NCBI RefSeq assembly: GCF_007830125.1
Contig: NZ_VLLG01000003.1
Coordinates: 1,910,271-1,974,270 of the forward strand
DNA length: 64,000 nucleotides
DNA from: Chitinophaga japonensis
GTDB lineage: Bacteria; Bacteroidota; Bacteroidia; Chitinophagales; Chitinophagaceae
Reading direction: 5' to 3'
Shown here piece by piece: positions 51,332-59,339 of the stretch. The notes below the pieces were generated by a model. It did no database searches, was not told where the DNA came from, and saw only the letters and a list, made by a program, of their open reading frames with translations. The number at the start of each line of letters is the position of its first letter. Position 1 is the first letter of the stretch. The translations under genes and the position numbers were made by a program.

Positions 51332-52849
51332 TCAATACCCCGGGTTCTGCTCAATACCATACACGTCCACTTCCGATTGCGGGAATGGCCATAGGTAGTT
51401 CCTGTCTGTAAACTTCCTGGGCTCGCCGCCGGGATTGATAATGGCGGTGAGCGTCTCCTTCGCAATGCGCCAGCGCAGCAGGTCAAAGTAGCGGGTGCCT
51501 TCCAGCGCAAACTCCACGCGGCGTTCCCGGCGGATGCGTTGCCGCATCTCCGTTTGTGACAGTCCCGCCGGTAAGGGCGGCATATTGATGCCTTGCCGGG
51601 CGCGGACGGCATTCACGGCATCGTACACACCCTGGTCCGGGCCGGATGTTTCATTTTGTGCTTCGGCATACATCAGCAGGATGTCTGCATAGCGGAGCAG
51701 CACAAAATCCTGGTCGCTGCGGGTGGAGTAGTTGGTGGGTGCGCGCGAGGTGTCCAGGTATTTCTTTACCAGGAAGCCGGTGCGGTTGTTACCATCTTTG
51801 GCGGGATCGAAAATGCCATCGGGACTGTATTTCCAGGGATCGCCGGGCACGTATACCGTTTTGCGCAGGCGCGGGTCGCGGTTTTCATAGGGGTGCGCGG
51901 TGTCGTACAGCGGCGATTCCGTGATGGGTTTGCCGTCCGTGCATTCAAACGCATCCACCAGGTTTTTGATGGGCTGTATCCGTTCCCACTGGTCCCAGCC
52001 CATCTGGTAGTCCAGGGTGCTGAACATATTGGGCAGCAGGTAGCGGGCGGAGAAGATGATCTCCGGGTTGTTGTTCTGGCCGGGTTTTACAAAGAGGCTG
52101 TAGTACTCATCCGCCAGGTGGAACAGCCCGCCGTCTATCACCGCTTTGGCGGTGGCCGCCGCTTCCCGGAAACGATCGTTGTACAGCAGCACCCGCGCTT
52201 TCAACCCCTGTGCGGAGGCCTTTACGGCCCGGCCGCTGTAGGGCGCATCCGGCAGATGGGCGATGGCCGTATCCAGGTCGTTCAGTACCTGCTCCATTAC
52301 TTCCGCTTGGGGGCTCTTTTGCAGGTCCCGGGCATAATCCAGGCCTTCGGGCTGCAGGGTGATGATAACGCCGCCGTATATATTGGCCAACTGGAAATAG
52401 AAATAGGCGCGCAGGAAGTGTACCTCTGCTTTATACTGTTGCAGGGTAGCGGCATCTACCGGCACCCGGTCCGCATTGGCCAGGAAATAATTGCAGGAGG
52501 CAATGGCCCGGTAGTTCAGGTTGTACCAGTCATTTACAATACCACCGGTGGTAGGCTCCAGTTGTCCCAGCGCGATGTTGTTAAAAGAGGTGCTGCGCGG
52601 ATAGGCGTTATCGGAAATGCCATCCCAGTACATGGTGAAAGCGCCAAAGCCTTCCGTTACGCTTTGCGACTGGTTGACAGACAGGGAAGCGTAGCACCCG
52701 GTGAGGGCCAGTTGCAGGTCGTCCTCCGATTTCCAGAAGTTATCCTCTGCCGGCTGGTCCAGCGGGTATTTGTCCAGGAAGCTGCTTTTGCAGCCTGTGA
52801 TCAGCAGCGCTATAAGGCAGCCCAGTTGTAATATATTTCGTGTGTACAT
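51332..52849 (-). CDS. RagB/SusD family nutrient-binding outer-membrane lipoprotein
   Basis: 505 residues from ATG at 52849; the frame extends to 52882, but this start gives the lipoprotein signal with lipobox LLITGC. SusD hallmarks are FLDKYPLDQPAEDNFWKSEDDLQLALTGCY at the start of the mature protein, tetratricopeptide-like helices with NYFLANADRVP and HFLRAYFYFQLANIYGGV, and the C-terminal RRERRVEFALEGTRYFDLLRW. It sits on top of the SusC channel and binds a glycan or other oligomer. No glycoside hydrolase or sensor gene lies in the window, so the ligand is unknown. Confidence 0.95.
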   Translation of the reverse strand: MYTRNILQLGCLIALLITGCKSSFLDKYPLDQPAEDNFWKSEDDLQLALTGCYASLSVNQSQSVTEGFGAFTMYWDGISDNAYPRSTSFNNIALGQLEPTTGGIVNDWYNLNYRAIASCNYFLANADRVPVDAATLQQYKAEVHFLRAYFYFQLANIYGGVIITLQPEGLDYARDLQKSPQAEVMEQVLNDLDTAIAHLPDAPYSGRAVKASAQGLKARVLLYNDRFREAAATAKAVIDGGLFHLADEYYSLFVKPGQNNNPEIIFSARYLLPNMFSTLDYQMGWDQWERIQPIKNLVDAFECTDGKPITESPLYDTAHPYENRDPRLRKTVYVPGDPWKYSPDGIFDPAKDGNNRTGFLVKKYLDTSRAPTNYSTRSDQDFVLLRYADILLMYAEAQNETSGPDQGVYDAVNAVRARQGINMPPLPAGLSQTEMRQRIRRERRVEFALEGTRYFDLLRWRIAKETLTAIINPGGEPRKFTDRNYLWPFPQSEVDVYGIEQNPGY

Positions 52850-52885
52850 TATTGTTAATGTTTTTGGATTTAAAAATTCCATGTC

Positions 52886-52919
52886 TTTTCTTACATCATA
52901 CTTCCTCCTTCTTACTTCA
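52886..52919. repeat. single-arm word repeat (GAAGTA(A/T)G word) at the end of susC
   Basis: Read on the minus strand, the SusC stop falls within GAAGTAAGAAGGAGGAAGTATG, the same word as at 21194-21275 and 30502-30618. No second arm is seen here. Confidence 0.5.
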
Positions 52920-55900
52920 GAAAGTCACTCTTGCCCCAAAGGAATAGATCCTGTTCTGCGGGTAGTTTACGAAGCGGGTGCTGCTGCTGCCGCGTTCCGG
53001 GTCCAGGGAGGGATAGTTGGTGATGGTGAAGAGATTATCGCCGGCAAAGTAGATGCGCAGGGCCGAGATGCCCGCCCGCTGCAGCCATCCTGCCTGCAGG
53101 CTGTAGCCGAGCTGCACGTTCTTCAGGCGCAGGAAAGATGCATCCCGCAGCAGGAAAGTGGAAGGCATGCCGGAAATGGGCCCGTAGCCCGATACATAGA
53201 TGGCGGGCAGCGAAGCGCCGGGGTTCTCCGGGGTCCAGGCATTGCGCCATTCTTCCGTGGGCGGCGTGGACTGGGTGAAGGGCTCAATGCCCCAGCCGGT
53301 TACATAGAATTTTTGTCCTTCCACGCCGTAGAAGAAGGCCGTGAGATCAAAGTGCTTATAGGCGGCATTCAGGTTCAGGGAGTAGGTGAAGGAAGGATAG
53401 GCCCCGTCTGCATAGGTGCGGTCGCTGGCATTGATCACTTTGTCGCCGTTCACATCCCTGAACCTGAGGTCGCCCGGTTTGGGGTCAAAGGGCTGGGCAG
53501 GAGCATTGCGGATCTCCTCTTCCGACTGGAAGATACCGGCTACTTCATACAGGTAATAGGTGTTGTAGGGGTGCCCTTCTTCCCGTATTACGTTGCTGCC
53601 TATTTCCCTTGCACCGAATTTCGTGAGCTCATTTTTGAATGCCTGGAAATTAATGCCGGCGCCGTAGGAAAGATCGCCCATTTGATCCTGGTATTTAATG
53701 CCGAATTCCCAACCGGTATTGCGCATGGTGCCGCCGTTGATCACGGGGCCGTTCAATCCCAGCCAGCCCGGCACCTGTGCGGTGCGGAGGATGTCGTAGG
53801 TCTTTTTATCATACCAGTCTGCATTCAGGGTAAGGCGGTTGTTCAGCACTGTGAAGTCCAGGCCGATGTCCAGCACGCGGGTGGTTTCCCAGCGGATATC
53901 CTCGTCTACCAGGGTTTGCCGTTGTGCGCCCGGGTACACGGCGGAGTTATCCATCGGGTAGTTGGTACCGGTTTTCAGCACGTTCTGGTAAGGGTAGTTG
54001 CCGATGTTCTGGTTGCCCAGCTTTCCCCAGGAAGCGCGCAACTTCAGGTCATTGAGCCAGGCTGCGGATTGCAGGAAGGGTTCCTGCGCCAGGCGCCAGC
54101 CCGCGGAGAAGGAGGGGAAGAAGCCCCAGCGGGTATCGCCGGCAAAGCGGGACGACCCGTCGTAGCGCATGTTGGCCTCAAAGAGGTATTTGTCCCTGTA
54201 ATCGTAATTCAGCCGCCCGTAAAAGGAGCGGAGGGCCCATTCAAAGGCGGTGCCGCTGCTGCGCTGCCCGTCTGTGCCGGCAGCATCCAGCTCCCGGTGA
54301 TCGTTGCCGGGAAAGTCGCGGCGGTAGCCGCCCAGGTCTTCTTCTTTATAATATTCTTCCTGTGCGCCGCCCAGCACCTTGAGCTGGTGGGGCCCCAGTT
54401 TTTTTTCGTAGGTCAGTTGGGTATAGATCACCGGGTAAATGGAGTTGCCGTCGTCCACCTGCAGGCCTTTTTCGCCCACGTCCAGGTCGGTGGCGTATTC
54501 CCCGGTGAACCAGTCATAGAGCGGCAGCACCGGCCGGAAGTCTTTTATTTTCTCAAAGCGGAAATTGAACCCGCCCCTGGTTTCCCAGGTGAGCCCTTCC
54601 AGCAACTTTACGGTGGCAAACAGGCTACCTTGTACGTAGTACTCCCGTTCTACTGCCTGTACATGATCTGCAATAGCCACGGGATTTTTGTTATGATACA
54701 CGTAAGGGTCTCCACGGTAGGTGTAGTGACCGCTGCCATCCGGTACAATAGGGCCATACATGGGGCCCTGGGAAAGCGTGGCCAGGAACTGGTCCTCGCT
54801 GCCCTGGCGGGGATAATGCCGGTCGCTGTAGTTGAAGTTGAGGTTGGCGCCGAAGGTGAGCCGCCTGTTCACCTCCGAGTTGAGGTTGAACTGCAGGGTG
54901 TATTTTTTAAAGTCAAAGCCCATCATGGTGCCCGGCTGGTCTATGTATCCCAGGCCCACGTTGTAGGAGGTGCCGCCTTTACCGCCGCTAACGCTGAGGT
55001 AGTGGTTCTGCGTGTATACGGTGCGGAACACGATATCCAGCCAGTTCACATCCGGGTAGCGCACTTTATCGGTGGCGTTGCGGTACTGGTCTATGAATTC
55101 GTCCGGGTAGGCCGGCGCCTGGCCGGAGTGGGCGAGGGCTTTGTTGTACAGCTCCATGTATTCCACGGAATTAGTGATCAGTTTGGGCAGGCGGGTGGCC
55201 GAGGTGATGCCCAGGTTGTAGCTGTATTCGAGGTGCAGTCCTTCCTTACCGCCTTTTTTTGTAGTGACCAGTATAACGCCGTTGGCTGCACGGGCGCCGT
55301 AGATGGCAGCCGAGGCGGCATCCTTCAGCACGGACACTGTAGCAATATCGTTTGGGTTGATGGCGTTCAGGTTGCCGGGGATGCCGTCGATGATCACCAG
55401 CGGATCGTTACCGGCCCCGCTGAAGGTGCCCACACCCCTTACCCGGAGGGATACGCCTTCGTTGCCCGGCTCACCGGTGCTTTCCACCACGTTCAGGCCG
55501 GGCAGGCGGCCCTGCAGCAGGGAAGCAGGGTTGGTGACCACGCGTTTGTTCAGCTCTTCAGCGGTGGCGGTTACTACGGCGCCGGTAAGGTTTACTTTCT
55601 TTTGGGTGCCGTAGCCTACTACTACCACGTCTGTGAGCTCGGTAGCGGCTGTTTCCAAGGTCACTTCCAGTTGCCGGCGGCCGTTCAGCGGCATGCTGAC
55701 CGTTTTGTAACCGATGAAGCTGAACTGTAGGGTGCCATTGGCCGGCGCGCTGATGCGGAAGCTGCCTTCAGCATCGGTTTGCGTGCCTGTTTGGCCATCG
55801 CCATTGGCCAGGGTAACGGTTACGCCGGGGAGGGGCTGGCCTTTGCTGTCTTTTACCAGGCCGGTAACGGGTGTTTGCTGGGCGGGAGGGTTGTGGTGCT

Positions 55901-55973
55901 GCCATACGGCCGCCTGCAGCCAACAGGGGAGCAACAGCAGCCATGTGCAGCAGATGCTGATAAGGTTCTTCAT
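52917..55973 (-). CDS. SusC/RagA family TonB-linked outer-membrane transporter
   Basis: 1018 residues, normal size. Signal peptide (LPCWLQAA), CarboxypepD_reg-like domain about 35-110 (VTGLVKDSKGQPLPGVTVTLANGDG), TonB box/plug starting VVVGYGTQKKVNLTGAV near residue 120, then a 22-strand barrel ending in RIYSFGARVTF. It imports a ligand held by the adjacent SusD lipoprotein, powered by TonB. It is first in the two-gene unit; SusD follows after 67 bases. There is no anti-sigma/ECF pair or hybrid sensor nearby, so regulation is not evident. Confidence 0.95.
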   Translation of the reverse strand: MKNLISICCTWLLLLPCWLQAAVWQHHNPPAQQTPVTGLVKDSKGQPLPGVTVTLANGDGQTGTQTDAEGSFRISAPANGTLQFSFIGYKTVSMPLNGRRQLEVTLETAATELTDVVVVGYGTQKKVNLTGAVVTATAEELNKRVVTNPASLLQGRLPGLNVVESTGEPGNEGVSLRVRGVGTFSGAGNDPLVIIDGIPGNLNAINPNDIATVSVLKDAASAAIYGARAANGVILVTTKKGGKEGLHLEYSYNLGITSATRLPKLITNSVEYMELYNKALAHSGQAPAYPDEFIDQYRNATDKVRYPDVNWLDIVFRTVYTQNHYLSVSGGKGGTSYNVGLGYIDQPGTMMGFDFKKYTLQFNLNSEVNRRLTFGANLNFNYSDRHYPRQGSEDQFLATLSQGPMYGPIVPDGSGHYTYRGDPYVYHNKNPVAIADHVQAVEREYYVQGSLFATVKLLEGLTWETRGGFNFRFEKIKDFRPVLPLYDWFTGEYATDLDVGEKGLQVDDGNSIYPVIYTQLTYEKKLGPHQLKVLGGAQEEYYKEEDLGGYRRDFPGNDHRELDAAGTDGQRSSGTAFEWALRSFYGRLNYDYRDKYLFEANMRYDGSSRFAGDTRWGFFPSFSAGWRLAQEPFLQSAAWLNDLKLRASWGKLGNQNIGNYPYQNVLKTGTNYPMDNSAVYPGAQRQTLVDEDIRWETTRVLDIGLDFTVLNNRLTLNADWYDKKTYDILRTAQVPGWLGLNGPVINGGTMRNTGWEFGIKYQDQMGDLSYGAGINFQAFKNELTKFGAREIGSNVIREEGHPYNTYYLYEVAGIFQSEEEIRNAPAQPFDPKPGDLRFRDVNGDKVINASDRTYADGAYPSFTYSLNLNAAYKHFDLTAFFYGVEGQKFYVTGWGIEPFTQSTPPTEEWRNAWTPENPGASLPAIYVSGYGPISGMPSTFLLRDASFLRLKNVQLGYSLQAGWLQRAGISALRIYFAGDNLFTITNYPSLDPERGSSSTRFVNYPQNRIYSFGARVTF

Positions 55974-56144
55974 ACGTAGAATTTTTAAACGTGAATGATA
56001 ATTGTAGTGTTAACAATTAAAGGGTTTCATAGTATCCGGGGTAAATAGCTGTGCGTAAAACAAATTAGGCAAAATAGCGGTGAAAGTAGCTGTGTTGTGA
56101 ATTTTGTACCATGGTTGGCGAATTTTGCAAAGGTTTAATAACAC

Positions 56145-56391
56145 ATTAAATGAGTCGCAGGCTGACGGATGCAGATGCGCTGGCGGCGCACGTAAAGGAG
56201 CAGTACGGCCAGGTAGATGTGCTGTTTATAAATGCCATACCAGCAAAAGCCTACCGCTGCAATGTGCAGGCGATTCCGGTGAGGTGGCCAACCTGGTAGC
56301 TTTCCTGGCTTCCGATGAGGCAAAGTTTATGATCGGCTCAGAGATAAATATTGACGGTGGGATAGCGGTGCATCCTTTGGTGCAGTTGTAA
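56145..56391 (+). pseudogene. SDR family oxidoreductase relic
   Basis: Two SDR pieces lie in different frames. At about 56161-56235 the translation LTDADALAAHVKEQYGQVDVLFINA is the region before the NNAG motif. Then, after a deletion of the catalytic middle, 56279-56391 gives EVANLVAFLASDEAKFMIGSEINIDGG, the C-terminal end typical of FabG-like SDRs. Start, cofactor loop and catalytic Tyr/Lys are all missing, so it cannot work. An open frame at 56104-56391 spans it but mixes frames and is not a real gene. Confidence 0.7.
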
Positions 56392-56413
56392 GTAGTAAGT
56401 GGGTAGCTGTTAG

Positions 56414-56450
56414 TGACTGGCGCGGAAATATTCCGCGCCAGTCATTATTT
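56414..56450. terminator. bidirectional terminator hairpin
   Basis: A perfect 14-base stem, TGACTGGCGCGGAA (56414-56427) with TTCCGCGCCAGTCA (56431-56444), and a 3-base loop. It is followed by TTATTTT on the plus strand. It lies at the end of the minus-strand flavoprotein gene and of the SDR relic. Confidence 0.75.
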
Positions 56451-57128
56451 TGAATGGATAGTCGCTTCTCCAATCCTTTCCTTTTCTAAAAGCTTCCATT
56501 GTTCTTCATTGTGCCGCTCAGTCTGGTAAACTGCTTGTCCTATCCATCGTTGTGTGGCCTTTGCCACGTGTGCTCCAAACCGTAAGGCAGTTAAGCGGTC
56601 ACCATCAGATGGTGTTGCGTCAAAGCTTTGGTCCGCATTACTTTGCGCCATAACGCCCATAAAGCTTCCCAATCTATTAACTGTCCTGATACTGCCTTCA
56701 CTATAGTTATTTGTAGGCAAATCTCCCAGGGGAATCCACACCATACCCATCTGGGAGGCAAACACCTGCAAGTCGACCAGCGTATTCAATTTATCACCAC
56801 TCTGAGAGGCTGAATTGGTAAAACCCGCCGCTACTTTCTCTTTCCATCTCTGATCAAGCCAGGGGTAAAAAGCCGATTCCAAAAAAGCTTTGAACACCGC
56901 TGAAGCGCTGCCCATGTAAGTAGGACAGCCAAATATAATAGCATCAGATGCGTCTAGCTTTCCAGTAATGGTTTCGTTCTTCCATTGGCCATTCGATACA
57001 TCTTCTCCCTTTATTTCCAATAGGGATACTTCATTGCCATTAACGCTGCGGGCGCCTTCCTGTATTTTTTCTGCTAAGACTTTCGTGTGACCTAAACCTG
57101 AGTGAAATACAATTGAGATAATTGCCAT
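56445..57128 (-). CDS. flavodoxin-like NAD(P)H:quinone oxidoreductase (WrbA-type)
   Basis: 227 residues from ATG at 57128; an in-frame start at 57176 would enter the divergent promoter region. The FMN loop is FHSGLGHTKVLAEKI at about 7-21, and GCPTYMGSASAVFKAFLE and GFTNSASQSGDKLNTL are the further FMN contacts of the WrbA/NADPH-dependent FMN reductase families. It likely reduces quinones or electrophiles by two electrons. It is divergent from an HxlR regulator, a common pairing for redox-stress flavoproteins, so control by that regulator is very likely. Confidence 0.85.
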   Translation of the reverse strand: MAIISIVFHSGLGHTKVLAEKIQEGARSVNGNEVSLLEIKGEDVSNGQWKNETITGKLDASDAIIFGCPTYMGSASAVFKAFLESAFYPWLDQRWKEKVAAGFTNSASQSGDKLNTLVDLQVFASQMGMVWIPLGDLPTNNYSEGSIRTVNRLGSFMGVMAQSNADQSFDATPSDGDRLTALRFGAHVAKATQRWIGQAVYQTERHNEEQWKLLEKERIGEATIHSK

Positions 57129-57166
57129 AGTTTTTATTTTAATAGGTAATGAGTAATTCAGGGCTC

Positions 57167-57196
57167 TTGGTTTCACAAAGAAACCATTTACTTTTG
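57167..57196 (+). promoter_or_regulatory. candidate promoter of the HxlR gene
   Basis: TACTTTTG at 57189-57196 fits the Bacteroidota -7 box TAnnTTTG. TTGG at 57167-57170 lies 18 bases upstream as a possible -33 element. It lies in the 131-base gap between the divergent flavoprotein and HxlR genes. Confidence 0.35.
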
Positions 57197-57224
57197 TTGT
57201 GTATATCCTTTGATAAAAAATACA

Positions 57225-57242
57225 GGTTACCAGGTGGTAACC
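57225..57242. promoter_or_regulatory. palindromic operator candidate in the flavoprotein/HxlR divergent region
   Basis: GGTTACC and GGTAACC flank four bases, an 18-base near-perfect palindrome located just downstream of the candidate HxlR promoter. Size and position fit a dimeric winged-helix regulator binding site, so autoregulation by the HxlR protein is plausible. Confidence 0.5.
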
Positions 57243-57259
57243 ATGATGCGAAATATATT

Positions 57260-57601
57260 ATGCGAAAAACTTACGATAATCCTTTTGACTGCCCGGTCAC
57301 ACGCACGATGGAATACATCGGTGGTCGTTGGAAACCGATAATTATTTTCCTGCTTATTGATAAGCCGCTTCGGTTTGGGAAACTGGCCATGTTCATGCCC
57401 GCGATATCAAAAAAGATACTGACGCAGCAATTGAGAGAGCTGGAAGAAGATGGAATAGTTATCAGGCATGTATTCAGGGAAGTACAATTAAGGGTAGAGT
57501 ATGAGCTGAGTGAAACAGGTAAATCGTTGCTTCCGCTCATGATGGCTATGAAAGAATGGGGAAAAACCATGCTGCCAAAATCGGATAATGCTCAGTCATA
57601 A
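57260..57601 (+). CDS. HxlR family transcriptional regulator
   Basis: 113 residues from ATG at 57260. The frame is open from 57149, but the HxlR fold begins with NPFDCPVTRTMEYIGGRWKPIIIFLL, so the later Met is right. Cys at the CPV position is the redox-sensing Cys of many HxlR/YodB-type regulators. The winged helix includes RFGKLAMFMPAISKKILTQQLRELEEDGIV. It is probably a repressor of the divergent WrbA-like gene that is released by quinones or electrophiles. A palindrome at 57225-57242 is the likely site. Confidence 0.88.
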   Translation: MRKTYDNPFDCPVTRTMEYIGGRWKPIIIFLLIDKPLRFGKLAMFMPAISKKILTQQLRELEEDGIVIRHVFREVQLRVEYELSETGKSLLPLMMAMKEWGKTMLPKSDNAQS

Positions 57602-57678
57602 ACGAATATTGATAGGTGATCTTTTCCGAAGAAATCTTTTTATATCTATTTTTTAACAAATAGTTAAACTTTAAGGTG

Positions 57679-57852
57679 ATGTCCAGGGAAAGGAACACGG
57701 AACAACAGATTATTGCGGCAGCCAAAATGATATTTCTCCGGAAAGGGCTGGCAGGAGTGCGGATGCAGGACATTGCGGACGAAGCGGGTATTAACAAAGC
57801 CCTGCTGCATTATTACAACCGCAGCAAGGATAAGCTGTTCTCCCTCAACTGA
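57679..57852 (+). pseudogene. truncated TetR regulator (DNA-binding domain only)
   Basis: A 57-codon frame starts at ATG 57679 and stops at TGA 57850. It encodes a near-perfect TetR helix-turn-helix domain: QQIIAAAKMIFLRKGLAGVR, MQDIADEAGINKALLHYY and NRSKDKLF. It stops exactly where the ligand domain should begin, and nothing recognisable continues in any frame. It is therefore most likely a deletion remnant; a functional mini-repressor without dimerisation domain would be unusual. Confidence 0.7.
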
Positions 57853-58192
57853 GCTGATTTTTTGGTCCTAAAATATCGATTGTTTTAAATATTCGATTTA
57901 TTAAACGCGTTTCAAAGTCAACATTAATTATGATGGGATATAGTTGTTTTTTTGGAAAAGATATTTATGTTTGTAGCGTCATCTCTTAGGACCTCAATTG
58001 GTAGTTTAACCCGGAGATCCCTGAGAACCTATGTAGTATTAATCAGTTATTATGTACCGGATGTTTAATCGATGAATGTAGCTGTACCGCCTGTTTGTAC
58101 CCGTTAAGCACAAGAGTCATTGTACCGCAGATCCATCCATTTTCATCTGTTTTATTTATTCGCTGCCGGAGGGTAGCTGTAATGTTACTATT
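57853..58192. other. 340-base non-coding gap, AT-rich
   Basis: No open frame of interest. It holds a candidate promoter at 57944-57973 and then an untranslated leader of about 210 bases before the tail-fibre-like operon. No strong hairpin was seen. It may mark the site of the deletion that truncated the TetR gene. Confidence 0.5.
57944..57973 (+). promoter_or_regulatory. candidate Bacteroidota promoter for the surface-protein operon
   Basis: TATGTTTG at 57966-57973 is a perfect TAnnTTTG box; TTG at 57944-57946 lies 19 bases upstream in the -33 position. The nearest gene in this direction starts at 58193. Confidence 0.5.
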
Positions 58193-59288
58193 ATGATCAA
58201 GAACGTATGCTTCAGCGTGGGTGTGAGCCTGCTGTCCCTTACCGCTTATTGCCAGGAGCCTGGTAGTTTTTCGGAGTATGTTGGTATTACAAACTTACAG
58301 GTACAATCTTCCAGTAACGGGCCTTTTGGGATTGCGGCTAGCTACCAATACCAGTACCGCCAATGACCAGGGTTTCGCTTATATCGGCTTGCACCGAAAA
58401 TCCTATATCAGCGCTACTGGTACGGGGAATGATATGAACGACCATGTGGGCATCTGGATCAAGGGGTTTTACCAGGGAGTCGGGAGTGCAATGCCCGTTT
58501 TTATTGGAGGCGCCGGATATAACAGCGAGGATAGTAAGCTAATGGTAGACCGGAACGGGAATATCGGGATTGGTACGGTGAGCCCGGGGACGGAGTACAA
58601 TAAGAACCAGACAGCATACCCGGTTACTTATGGCCCTACGGACAGGGTATTGACTATCCGTTCTTCCAACCTCCCGGTGCTGGAGCTTAGCCGGCCGGCC
58701 GGCAGCACGGTCGGCGACCGGGTAGGCGCTATTTACTTTACAAACGGCACCAACCAGGCAGATGCACATCTGCAAGTGGCAGGCATCTGGGCGGAAAATG
58801 ATGGCCGGACCGAGTACCCCAACCTGATGGCCGGCCGCCTGGTGTTTATGACCAAGAGATATGGTGGCGCCACCCAGGGAAAAATGGTGCTGGACCAAAA
58901 CGGTAATCTCGGCATCGGCACCCTGGATACCAAAGGTTATAAACTGGCTGTGGCTGGCAATATGATTGCTGAAAAGGTAAAGGTCAAGCTGCAAAGCGGC
59001 TGGCCGGATTATGTGTTCGAGGAGGATTACCCGCTGCCGCCGCTGGCGGAAGTAGCTGCTTATGTAAAGGCGAACAGGCACCTGCCGGAAATGCCTACTG
59101 CAGGGCAAATAGCCGAGGAAGGGCTGGATGTAGGGGAAATGAACAAGCGCTTGCTGCAAAAGGTGGAGGAGCTGACGCTGTATATTATCGAACAGCAGCA
59201 ACAGATAGCGGAGCAGCGCCACGTAAATAAAATCCAGATGGAACTGCTGCGAGAACTGCAGCGAGAGGTTAAAGAACTTAAAAAATGA
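58193..59288 (+). pseudogene. tail-fibre-like surface protein, frameshifted near its N-terminus
   Basis: A signal peptide is encoded from ATG 58193 (MIKNVCFSVGVSLLSLTAYC) but that frame stops at 58365. The body, about 310 residues from roughly 58330 to 59288, lies in another frame. The overlap of about 30 bases where the frames meet reads sensibly in the first frame before it and in the second after it, so a single small indel explains it. The body has NIGIGTVSPGTEY and NLGIGTLDTKGYKLAVAG fibre-type motifs and the WPDYVF to DVGEMNKRLLQKVEELTLYI module, then a coiled coil. It could be a sequencing error, a decayed gene or phase variation. Confidence 0.6.
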
Positions 59289-59339
59289 TGGTTATGAGAA
59301 ATATTGTTCTATTTATTCCTTAACAAATAAATAAATACC

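Noticed and set aside
52701..55730. 1009-codon open frame on the plus strand opposite the SusC gene
   Set aside because: It is antisense to a clear SusC gene, has no signal or domain, and its composition is the shadow of GC-rich coding DNA.
56104..56391. 95-codon plus-strand open frame taken as an intact gene
   Set aside because: Only its C-terminal part is SDR-like, and the other SDR piece is in a different frame; it is a relic, not a gene.
57546..57797. 83-codon minus-strand frame over the HxlR end and the TetR stump
   Set aside because: Antisense to recognisable HxlR and TetR sequences; no family match.
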